Part shown: piece by piece, positions 1-7,251 of the stretch
Layout of the letters: each line of letters starts with the position of its first letter
How positions within the stretch are numbered: position 1 is the first letter of the stretch
Assembly (NCBI GenBank): GCA_029862125.1
Contig: JAOTXY010000005.1
Location: 1 to 64,000, forward strand
DNA: 64,000 nt
Reading direction: 5' to 3'
Origin: Gammaproteobacteria bacterium
GTDB taxonomy: Bacteria; Pseudomonadota; Gammaproteobacteria; GCA-001735895
The notes under the pieces: model-generated
Told to the model about the DNA's origin: nothing
Seen by the model: only the letters and a program-made list of their open reading frames with translations
The model's database searches: none
Position numbers and translations under genes: made by a program

Positions 1-1131
1 CAGTCGAATACGAAAGTAGGTATCGCGCTCACAATTGCTAATTGTTTCCAGCGATGGCGTGGCCGAACCCAGGATGATCGGGATATCGAGCATCTGCGCG
101 CGCTTGATCGCAACATCCCGCGCGTGATAACGCACCCCGTCTTCCTGGCGATACGAGTGATCGTGCTCTTCATCGATAATAATCAGGCCCAGTTTCTCAG
201 ATTGGGAAAACAGGCTGGAGCGCGTGCCTAGCATGATACTGACTTCACCGCGTCGGAAACGATCCCAGGCCTGGTAGCGCTGAAACTCGGTCAGTCCCGA
301 GTGCGAAATGACGAAACAATCACCAAAACGGTTTTCGACGCGCTCGATCAACTGGTTGGTCAGACCAATTTCAGGCACCAGGTAAATGACCTGCAATCCG
401 TCATCGAGGCGTTGCTTGATCAAACGCAGGTAGATTTCCGTTTTACCGCTGCCAGTTATGCCATCCAGCACATGCACTGCGAATCGATGCAGCCGCGGTT
501 CGATCTCGGTAAGGGATCGTTCCTGCTCGCTACTTAACTCGGGTAAATCATCTGCTGGTGCCCTGCCGGCAGGCATTTGCGCCCATTCCCAGCGTACGAT
601 CTGTTTGGCCTCCAATGCTTTTACAACCGGATGCCAGTTGGGATTAACCTGCTTGAGTTCGATTGCGGTCAACCCAGGCAACTGATGCAGCAACGCCTGG
701 CAAACCTCAAACTGCCGCGGGGAGCGTCGTTCAAGTTCTGCGATCAGCGTCGAGTCAGGATTTACCAGACACCAGCGTTTGACTCTTACCGGCTTGTGTG
801 GGCGTGCACCTCGCAGATATCCGGGTAAGCACTGAAAGGCAACTTCTCCGATTGGTTGCAAATAATATTCGGACATCCAGCGGGTTAGCGCCAGCATATG
901 CTCGCCCAGCACTGCCTCCTGGTCGAGTCGCTCCTGCACCGGCTTGATGCGGGCAGGATCTAGTTCGCTGGCATCATTCGTGCCCAGCAATACCCCGGTC
1001 TTAACGCCGCTACTAAACGGCAATCGATAACGAGTTCCAATCAGGGCGGGGTCATCAGCCTCGATCCTGTAGTCGAACACACGGTATAAAGGCAGTGCGA
1101 TGGCGAAACAGGCGAAACGGGATTGCGGCAC
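1..1131 (-). CDS. priA: Primosomal replication restart helicase PriA (3' part cut by window edge)
   Basis: This reading frame is absent from the ORF track because it runs off the left edge. Translating the minus strand gives VPQSRFACFAIALPLYRVFDY at the N-terminus, then a PriA DNA-binding region. Next come the Walker A motif GITGSGKTE (about residue 222), the DEEHD box (about 319) and GSATPSLET (about 350). PriA is a 3'-5' superfamily 2 helicase that reloads the replisome at stalled forks. About 377 of roughly 730 expected residues are visible; the zinc-binding cysteines and helicase C domain lie outside. The start is GTG at 1131: an in-frame TGA sits four codons upstream and GTG is the first usable initiation codon after it. 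No strong Shine-Dalgarno sequence is seen. Identification is firm. Confidence 0.93.
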   Translation of the reverse strand, partial: MPQSRFACFAIALPLYRVFDYRIEADDPALIGTRYRLPFSSGVKTGVLLGTNDASELDPARIKPVQERLDQEAVLGEHMLALTRWMSEYYLQPIGEVAFQCLPGYLRGARPHKPVRVKRWCLVNPDSTLIAELERRSPRQFEVCQALLHQLPGLTAIELKQVNPNWHPVVKALEAKQIVRWEWAQMPAGRAPADDLPELSSEQERSLTEIEPRLHRFAVHVLDGITGSGKTEIYLRLIKQRLDDGLQVIYLVPEIGLTNQLIERVENRFGDCFVISHSGLTEFQRYQAWDRFRRGEVSIMLGTRSSLFSQSEKLGLIIIDEEHDHSYRQEDGVRYHARDVAIKRAQMLDIPIILGSATPSLETISNCERDTYFRIRL

Positions 1132-1674
1132 GTGGATTACTCAAATGGAAAGTTGAATCATACTCGAATTACGAGTCGCGCTCAGCGGGACAAATGCACT
1201 TATTTGAGGACTTACTTAACGGCTAAAGTTAAAGTCGTTTCTAGCAATTAAAAGCTAAATTGTTAAGAAATGGCAACAAATGGATTTATCCACAATTTCT
1301 GTGGATAAGTCTGTGTATGAAATGCACATAAACCGCTGCGAGCCGCATTCCTGTTGATCATCTATTAGATTGTTCAATTTTGCAGCGATTTTATTTTTCT
1401 TTATATATCAACGGGTTATAGCACCTGATCAATTTTTAACCGATATCGGTGCAACTAATCAGGGACAGACTCCTTACAAATTAATTCATGTGCATATCTT
1501 GGCCTTGTCAATAGCGCCAGGGTAATTTTTCAAGTAAATTTAAATATTAAAAATTACTATTTAATAGTGATATGTTAATTCCATCAAACGCAAAAATCGC
1601 CCGGCCGGATTCCCAGTGACATTGCCATGCCCGCCGATTAAACTAGCGAAGTTCTACGACTCGAGCCACGCGCT
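1132..1674. other. Intergenic region between priA and hemH with DnaA-box-like sites and AT-rich tracts
   Basis: This is 543 bases without a convincing gene. It contains two perfect TTATCCACA-type boxes in inverted orientation and two one-mismatch relatives. AT-rich tracts lie at about 1386-1410 and 1525-1580, and there are two GATC sites. It must also hold the divergent promoters of priA (minus) and hemH (plus), but no clear -35/-10 pair was identified. Confidence 0.6.
1286..1308. promoter_or_regulatory. Pair of inverted perfect DnaA boxes
   Basis: TTATCCACA at 1286-1294 and its reverse complement TGTGGATAA at 1300-1308 are separated by five bases. Both match the high-affinity DnaA consensus exactly. 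One-mismatch copies lie at 1312-1320 (TGTGTATGA) and 1489-1497 (TGTGCATAT). They could mark an origin, a DnaA-controlled promoter or a DnaA titration site; the sequence alone does not decide. Confidence 0.6.
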
Positions 1675-2658
1675 ATGCCCGCCAAAACCGCGGTATTATT
1701 GACCAATCTGGGCACTCCGGACCAGCTCGAACGTGCCTCGGTTAAGCGATTCCTGAAAGAGTTTCTATCTGACCCGCTGGTGGTGCGGCTGCCCCGTATA
1801 TTCTGGTTGCCATTACTTCACGGCTTTATCCTGCCGCTGCGCAGCGGCAAGACCCTGCAGTCTTATAGCCGGGTCTGGAGCGAGGCAGGTTCTCCGCTGA
1901 TGGCTTATTCGAACAAGCAGAGAGAAGCGTTACAGAAAAAACTGTTTGAGCAGGCCCATGTCGAGCTCGCCATGCGCTACGGTAACCCGTCGTACCAATC
2001 GGTGTTGCGCCTGCTGCGCGATGCCGGGGTCGAAAAACTGGTGGTGCTGCCGCTTTATCCCCAGTACTCGGTAACGACCACCGCCACCAGCTACAAGCAC
2101 TTGAAGAACACCCTCAACCAACTCGAGTATGCACCGGCGCTCGAATTCATCGGTTACTACCCCAACCACCCCGCCTATATCGAGGCCCTGGCCGAATCGA
2201 TCCGTGAGCACTGGCAACAGGGGCAACGGCACCTGTTGATGTCATTCCACGGCCTGCCGCAGGCCAACGTCGACCGGGGCGATCCTTACCAGGTGCAGTG
2301 TGAAAAGACCGCTAAACTGCTGGCGGCCGAACTCGAGCTCGGGGAATCCGACTGGTCAATCGGTTACCAGTCACGATTCGGCAAGCAGACCTGGATTCAG
2401 CCCTATACCGCGGACGTACTGCATCGACTGGTCGAACGCGGCATCAAGGCAGTCGACGTCGTCTGTCCCGGATTCTCGTCCGACTGCCTCGAAACCCTGG
2501 ATGAAATCGAGGTCGAGTATCGCAGCGAATTTCTCGAGCTTGGCGGTGAGGATTTCAGCTATATCCCGGCGCTTAACGATCGCGATGCGCATATAGAGAT
2601 GATGCGCAGCCTGGTTCAACCTTATATATCCGACGAAGTATCGGCCGATTCAGGTTGA
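1675..2658 (+). CDS. hemH: Ferrochelatase HemH
   Basis: HemH inserts ferrous iron into protoporphyrin IX, the last step of protoheme synthesis, at the inner face of the cytoplasmic membrane. The 327-residue product has normal family length. It starts with the typical AVLLTNLGTPD, carries MSFHGLP around the catalytic His192, YQSRFG at about 231-236, and CPGFSSDCLETLDEI at 264-278 with the conserved acidic residues. The gene stands alone, 74 bp ahead of the SbmA-like transporter. The ATG at 1675 places the conserved N-terminus correctly, although no good ribosome binding site precedes it. Confidence 0.95.
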   Translation: MPAKTAVLLTNLGTPDQLERASVKRFLKEFLSDPLVVRLPRIFWLPLLHGFILPLRSGKTLQSYSRVWSEAGSPLMAYSNKQREALQKKLFEQAHVELAMRYGNPSYQSVLRLLRDAGVEKLVVLPLYPQYSVTTTATSYKHLKNTLNQLEYAPALEFIGYYPNHPAYIEALAESIREHWQQGQRHLLMSFHGLPQANVDRGDPYQVQCEKTAKLLAAELELGESDWSIGYQSRFGKQTWIQPYTADVLHRLVERGIKAVDVVCPGFSSDCLETLDEIEVEYRSEFLELGGEDFSYIPALNDRDAHIEMMRSLVQPYISDEVSADSG

Positions 2659-2732
2659 ATCATAAGCATAATCCAATGTCTATAAACACTTCCGCATTAA
2701 AACCGCCCACAGCAAATCAAGGGTTCTAAATC

Positions 2733-4007
2733 ATGTTTAAATCTTTTTTCCCGAATCCCCGGATATTCTTCATTTCTGTCGTCGCCTATGCAGCCGTTTG
2801 CAGCTTTATCTGGTACGGTTTCAACGAACAAATCGGTGAAGTCCTTGGCTTCGACCTTTCGCCATCAGCACCTGTTATCGGGTTGGGTCATTTTACAACA
2901 GACTCCTTTTTGCTATTTTATATTTTCTACTTTGCCTGCACTTTTCTATTCGCGGCATTCTGGTTCACGGTTGCAAATCACCGATGGCAATGGTGGTCAA
3001 TCGTCGGCTCGATATTTATTTTGTTTTCCACCTATTTTTCGGTACAGGTATCGGTTGCCATCAATAACTGGCGTCGGCCATTTTTCGACCTGGTGCAAAA
3101 CGCCCTGGGTAGTTCCGCATCACAAGGAACCGATGAGATTGAAATCGTAGCGTCAGAAGAAACTATCTCGTCGGTTACAACTGAACTATACGATCTGATA
3201 CTTATTTTTGCCGAAATTGCTTTTCTTGCCATTTTCATGTTCGTCGTTACCCGGTTTTTCGTCAGCCACTTTATTTTTCGCTGGCGTACCGCGATGAATG
3301 ACTATTACACTGCTCAGTGGGAAACGGTACGGAACATAGAGGGGGCATCCCAGCGCATCCAGGAAGACACAATGCGCTTCGCTGAAATTATGGAAAGCCT
3401 GGGGGTTTCGATTATCGACTCAGTCATGACGCTATTTGCTTTTTTACCAGTACTTTGGGCACTGTCAGAGTACGTAAGCGAGCTTCCCGTGGTTGGAGTC
3501 ATTGCCCATCCCCTGTTTGTTGCTTCACTGGTATGGTCAATTTTTGGCACCGGCCTGTTAGCAATAGTCGGTATTAAATTACCAGGATTGTTTTTTAAGA
3601 ACCAACGCGTTGAAGCCGCCTTTCGTAAAGAACTGGTATACGGCGAGGACGATGAACAGCGCGCGCAACCCCCGACGCTCAAGGAACTGTTTGCCAACGT
3701 ACGCAAGAACTACTTCAGAATTTACTTTCACTACATGTATTTTAATGTTGCGCGCATGCTGTATCTGCAGGCCGACAACATATTCGTATATATTCTTTTG
3801 ATACCGACGATTGCCGCTGGTGCCATTACCTTTGGCATATTGCAACAGATTCTGACCGCGTTCAGCCAGGTCAGCGATTCGTTTCAATACCTGGTTAAAT
3901 CGTGGACGACAATTGTTGAGTTATTGTCGGTTCACAAGCGCCTGGCATCCTTCGAGGCGGCGATAAAACATGAGCCGCTGCCGGCCATTGATCAATTAGC
4001 CACGTGA
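2733..4007 (+). CDS. sbmA: SbmA/BacA-family peptide transporter
   Basis: The 424-residue product resembles E. coli SbmA (406 residues) along its length. It shares MFKSFFPNP at the start, then INNWRRPFFDL, FFVSHFIFRWRTAMNDYY, IEGASQRIQEDTMRF, GIKLPGLFFKNQRVEAAFRKELVYGEDD and FRIYFHYMYFNVARMLYLQ. SbmA/BacA proteins are inner-membrane, proton-driven importers of proline-rich antimicrobial peptides, microcins and related compounds; they have an ABC-transporter-like membrane fold but no ATPase domain. About seven to eight hydrophobic segments are visible. An AAGGG ribosome binding site precedes the ATG. Compared with SbmA, there is an acidic insert around residues 130-150. Neighbours give no functional link. 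Confidence 0.9.
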   Translation: MFKSFFPNPRIFFISVVAYAAVCSFIWYGFNEQIGEVLGFDLSPSAPVIGLGHFTTDSFLLFYIFYFACTFLFAAFWFTVANHRWQWWSIVGSIFILFSTYFSVQVSVAINNWRRPFFDLVQNALGSSASQGTDEIEIVASEETISSVTTELYDLILIFAEIAFLAIFMFVVTRFFVSHFIFRWRTAMNDYYTAQWETVRNIEGASQRIQEDTMRFAEIMESLGVSIIDSVMTLFAFLPVLWALSEYVSELPVVGVIAHPLFVASLVWSIFGTGLLAIVGIKLPGLFFKNQRVEAAFRKELVYGEDDEQRAQPPTLKELFANVRKNYFRIYFHYMYFNVARMLYLQADNIFVYILLIPTIAAGAITFGILQQILTAFSQVSDSFQYLVKSWTTIVELLSVHKRLASFEAAIKHEPLPAIDQLAT

Positions 4008-4048
4008 TTATGAAAAGCTTCTCGATGTTGGCTGACAACTAGACATCC

Positions 4049-4810
4049 ATGTGCCTGATCCTGTTTGCCTGGCGCCAGCACCCGGATTACCCGCTGATAC
4101 TGATCGCCAACCGTGACGAATATTACGCACGCCCGACGCGCGATGCGCACTGGTGGGAAGAGACACCGGTATTTGCGGGGCGCGATCTCGAGGCCGGAGG
4201 TACCTGGCTCGGGGTCAATAGTCGGGGTCGCCTCGCCGCGGTCACCAATGTACGCGAACCGGGTGCAATGAAACCCGGTAAAAAATCACGCGGCGCGCTG
4301 ACGCAAAACTTCCTCTCGGGTGATGCGACACCCAAGGCCTTCCTGCAGGAACTAGCCCCTGATGACCGGAACTACGCCGGATTCAACCTGCTGCTAGGCG
4401 ACGCCCAGGGCTTATGGTTTTACTCCAACCGTGATCACGGTATTCGCAGCGTTGATCCCGGGGTTTACGGCATTAGCAATGGCACTTTTGATGAGCCCTG
4501 GCCCAAGCTCAGTTCCGGCAAGCAGGAACTCAAAGCGATGCTGGATGGCAAGATTATCGCCGCTAACCTGATGGAAATCCTGACCGACCACCAGGTAGCG
4601 CAGGACCACGAATTACCGCAAACCGGGGTTTCGCTCGACATCGAGCGAATGCTCTCGAGCCGCTTCATCCGTTCACCTGAATATGGCACCCGCGCCTGCA
4701 GCGTGGTCACAATAGGTGCCGACAAGCAGATTAGTTTCAATGAACAAAACTATCTCGATGCCGAGCATAGCGGTAACCTGGTACAGGAAACCTTTGAAAT
4801 AGCCATGTAA
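4049..4810 (+). CDS. NRDE (TANGO2-like) family protein
   Basis: This 253-residue protein begins with MCLILFAW and carries the family-defining ANRDEYYARPT motif at residues 20-30. AGGTWLGVNSRGRLAAVTNVR and GFNLLLGD follow, all typical of the NRDE/TANGO2 family. Human TANGO2 loss causes a metabolic disease and homologues have been linked to heme handling, but the bacterial role is not settled. The lone position 41 bp after the SbmA-like gene, two genes from hemH, is suggestive but proves nothing. No strong ribosome binding site is seen before the ATG. Confidence 0.85.
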   Translation: MCLILFAWRQHPDYPLILIANRDEYYARPTRDAHWWEETPVFAGRDLEAGGTWLGVNSRGRLAAVTNVREPGAMKPGKKSRGALTQNFLSGDATPKAFLQELAPDDRNYAGFNLLLGDAQGLWFYSNRDHGIRSVDPGVYGISNGTFDEPWPKLSSGKQELKAMLDGKIIAANLMEILTDHQVAQDHELPQTGVSLDIERMLSSRFIRSPEYGTRACSVVTIGADKQISFNEQNYLDAEHSGNLVQETFEIAM

Positions 4811-4895
4811 AGAGTGATGACGCACGTCGACTGGATTAGCCTCTGACTCCCTCCCTTTCTAGAAGGCAGGCCTACTAGAAACCCTCCGAACCGGC

Positions 4896-5084
4896 AACCG
4901 AAGGCATTCCTTGCGACTGACTGGGTGGCCTTCGGCTTCCCGAAAAAGGATTGATTTTAAAGGGCAAGGCGAGACTCGACGTCCATGTCTCGACTCGCCA
5001 CAGGCCGCGTCCCTGCGGCCTGACCCTTTAAAATCAATCCTTTTTCGGCACCCAGCCTTTACCTCGCAAGGAATGCCTTCGGTT
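4896..5084. repeat. Nested long palindrome (20-bp outer and 25-bp inner arms)
   Basis: The outer arms AACCGAAGGCATTCCTTGCG (4896-4915) and its perfect reverse complement (5065-5084) enclose a second perfect pair of 25 bases. These inner arms are at 4940-4964 and 5024-5048. Short complementary stretches CTGGGTG/CACCCAG lie between the arms, and a small hairpin CAGGCCGC...GCGGCCTG lies near the centre. The whole 189-bp unit could fold as a cruciform or RNA hairpin. It resembles a miniature mobile or extragenic palindromic element; no transposase or target duplication is evident. Confidence 0.8.
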
Positions 5085-5192
5085 ACCTCTTAAAGTATCC
5101 AGATACAAACAACACTTCTGAATCCAAACAATAAGACGCCTCAAGTGCTAAGTGAATCCATGGATAGGTCAACCGGAGCTGGGACTTTAAGG

Positions 5193-5318
5193 GGTGTGGC
5201 CATCGGGATATCTTTGAGGAACGCTGCGCAACAGGGATGTTGCGCGCGAGCTTACATGGATGTATCGGTCCGACGCTTCGGCACGGCGATTCCGCAAAGA
5301 TATCCCGATGGCCACACC
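5193..5318. repeat. Second long palindrome (23-bp perfect arms)
   Basis: GGTGTGGCCATCGGGATATCTTT (5193-5215) is perfectly repeated in inverse orientation at 5296-5318. The 80-bp interior has its own hairpin, GCGCAAC-AGGGAT-GTTGCGC, followed by ACATGGATGTAT. The first element carries a related ACGTCCATGTC segment. The two elements therefore look similarly built but differ in arm sequence. Confidence 0.8.
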
Positions 5319-5347
5319 GTCACTGGTCCACCATTAAACATGAATAA

Positions 5348-6109
5348 TTAAATATTAAAGAGGGTTTCGGCGTTTTGGTTTAGGGTGGCGGCGAGATCTT
5401 CGGTCGTGGTGTTGCGTAATTCGGCCATGGTTTGCAGGTGTTCGACGATGAAGCCAGGTTCATTGAGTTGGCCACGGTGATTGGCGCCAGGCTGATCGGG
5501 CGCATCCGACTCAATTAATAACGCATCATCCGGCATCGCGGCAACGACTTTACGCAGCTTTTGCGCCCGCTCGAAACTCAAGGTTGCGGCGATACCCAAT
5601 TTGAAACCGATGTCGTGCAATTGCTGCGCCTGCTGCTGGCTGCCCGAAAAACTATGCACCACACCGCCAAATTGGGCCTGCTTGCGCAGCAGGCTGATGA
5701 CTTCATCCATCGCCTTGCGCACGTGCACAATGAGTGGCAGGTGATGATTATTGGCAAGCTGTAGCTGTTCCCTGAACAACTGCAGCTGCCATTTTTCATC
5801 GACTCGCGAATCAAAGAAGTCGATACCACACTCACCAACGGCGATGGGTTGCTCTCGCTCAAGCCATTCGTCGAGCTCGCGCAAATGGTTGACCTGGTGC
5901 TGCTCGATAAACATCGGATGTAAGCCGTAAGCCGGATATAAACCGTCATGGCCTTCGCAAACCTGTTTCACTTTTTCCCAACGATTGGCGGTAGTCGCGG
6001 GAATTACCATGCGTGTCACGTTAGCTGCAGCGGCTTGTGCAATCACTTGCTGCCGTCGTTCATCAAAGCGGTCATCATCGAGATGACAATGGCTGTCAAT
6101 CAATTTCAT
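5348..6109 (-). CDS. TatD-family metal-dependent deoxyribonuclease/hydrolase
   Basis: The 253-residue product is a TIM-barrel metallohydrolase of the TatD family. Visible motifs in order are DSHCHLD (residues 5-11), YPAYGLHPM, VGECGIDFFDS, PLIVHVRKAMDE, GGVVHSFSG and IESDAPD. These supply the metal-binding His, Glu and Asp residues. TatD proteins act as 3'-5' exonucleases or related phosphohydrolases; the three E. coli paralogues (TatD, YcfH, YjjV) cannot be told apart safely here. The start codon overlaps the stop of prk by ATGA, so the two are cotranscribed. Confidence 0.9.
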   Translation of the reverse strand: MKLIDSHCHLDDDRFDERRQQVIAQAAAANVTRMVIPATTANRWEKVKQVCEGHDGLYPAYGLHPMFIEQHQVNHLRELDEWLEREQPIAVGECGIDFFDSRVDEKWQLQLFREQLQLANNHHLPLIVHVRKAMDEVISLLRKQAQFGGVVHSFSGSQQQAQQLHDIGFKLGIAATLSFERAQKLRKVVAAMPDDALLIESDAPDQPGANHRGQLNEPGFIVEHLQTMAELRNTTTEDLAATLNQNAETLFNI

Positions 6110-6999
6110 GCTTCGTGTCGGCGCTTGATTAAATCACTGATAATCGGGGTAAGAATGATTTCCATTGCCATTCCCATTTTGCCACCGGGCACTACGATGG
6201 TATTGCGTCTCGACATGAAGGCACCGCTAATCATCGATAGCAGGTTGGTAAAATCGGTATTGCGTATATCCGGCTTCCTGAAACGGATCACGACAAAACT
6301 CTCATCGAGCGTTGGAATATCACGGGCAATGAACGGATTCGATGTATCCACCGTGGCAACGCGCTGAAAGTTGATATCCGTTTCCGAAAACTGCGGGGTA
6401 ATATGTTTCACGTAGTCCGGCATGCGGCGTAAAATATTATCGACGACCTCGTCCTGGCTATACCCACGTTCGGCACTGTCGCGGTGAATTTTCTGGATCC
6501 ACTCCAGGTTGACGACGGGAACCACACCAACCTTGAGATCAACATAGCGCGTCATGTCCACGCTGGTGGTCTTGACGAGACCATGCAGTCCTTCGTAGAA
6601 CAATAAATCGGTATCGGGTTCGATATCTTCCCAGGGTGTGAACTGGCCGGAATCGAGTGCTACTCCCAGGCGCTCGGCATGCTGCCGCGCCTCTTCTTCA
6701 TTATGTAGATAAAATCGCTTTTGCCCGCCGCCGGTTTCACCGTAGGTTCGAAATAACTGTTCCAGCTCTTGGAAATGGTTTGCGGCTTCCCCGAAATGAC
6801 TGAAGTTAACACCGGACTGGTTGGCTTCAATCACTTTTCGTTGCATCCCTTCGCGATCATAACGATGAAAGCTGTCGCCCTCGACCACCACGGGATTTAT
6901 CTTCTGTCGGTAAAAGATCGCTTCCAGCGCTTTTTTTACCGTCGAGGTTCCGGCGCCGGAAGAGCCGGTTATGACGACGACGGGGTGTTTTCTCGACAT
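6106..6999 (-). CDS. prkB: Phosphoribulokinase (Prk/PrkB type)
   Basis: This 297-residue P-loop kinase has the proteobacterial phosphoribulokinase sequence. It shows VITGSSGAGTSTV (P-loop, about 9-21), VEGDSFHRYDR, NFSHFGEAANHF, FTPWE, LLFYEGLHG, VVPVVNLEWIQKIHRD, ITPQFSETDINFQRVATVDTSNPF and VVPGGKMGMAMEI. The enzyme phosphorylates ribulose 5-phosphate to the RuBisCO substrate. It is close to E. coli PrkB, whose host has no Calvin cycle, so autotrophy cannot be inferred; no RuBisCO or other cbb gene is in the window. It forms an operon with tatD. A TAAACC-CT-GGTTTA palindrome lies just upstream of the start (7004-7017). Confidence 0.9.
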   Translation of the reverse strand: MSRKHPVVVITGSSGAGTSTVKKALEAIFYRQKINPVVVEGDSFHRYDREGMQRKVIEANQSGVNFSHFGEAANHFQELEQLFRTYGETGGGQKRFYLHNEEEARQHAERLGVALDSGQFTPWEDIEPDTDLLFYEGLHGLVKTTSVDMTRYVDLKVGVVPVVNLEWIQKIHRDSAERGYSQDEVVDNILRRMPDYVKHITPQFSETDINFQRVATVDTSNPFIARDIPTLDESFVVIRFRKPDIRNTDFTNLLSMISGAFMSRRNTIVVPGGKMGMAMEIILTPIISDLIKRRHEA

Positions 7000-7251
7000 G
7001 ACTTAAACCCTGGTTTAGCGATACACAAATTCCAAACCCCATTATACCCCGTGACGGTGCCGGGAAAACCGGGTTTGGCTTTGTAGCAATTGGTAATATT
7101 GTGTACACTCAATTGGGTATTCCTGTCTCATCTTGTCAGCGCTAAAATTCTTTAGCACTACTGGATTCAAACAGATAAGCAGCAAAGATTTAGGAACCAG
7201 CAGGTACGGTAACCCTGACTGGTAGCGATTAATTGAGGATTCGACCAACAC

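Larger units (their letters stand above)
4811..5347. other. Gene-free region with two long palindromic elements
   Basis: This stretch lies between the convergent NRDE gene and tatD. It holds two separate long inverted repeats (4896-5084 and 5193-5318). ORFs predicted here (4911-5093, 5145-5351) fall within the palindromes and look spurious. Confidence 0.7.

Noticed and set aside
301-828. Three short plus-strand ORFs at the left edge
   Set aside because: They lie antisense to the priA reading frame that runs off the window.
1132-1674. Definite chromosomal origin
   Set aside because: Only two perfect DnaA boxes and no dnaA, dnaN or mnmG neighbour; kept as a possibility.
4911-5351. ORFs of 60 and 68 residues
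   Set aside because: They lie inside or across the long palindromes and show no protein-like features.
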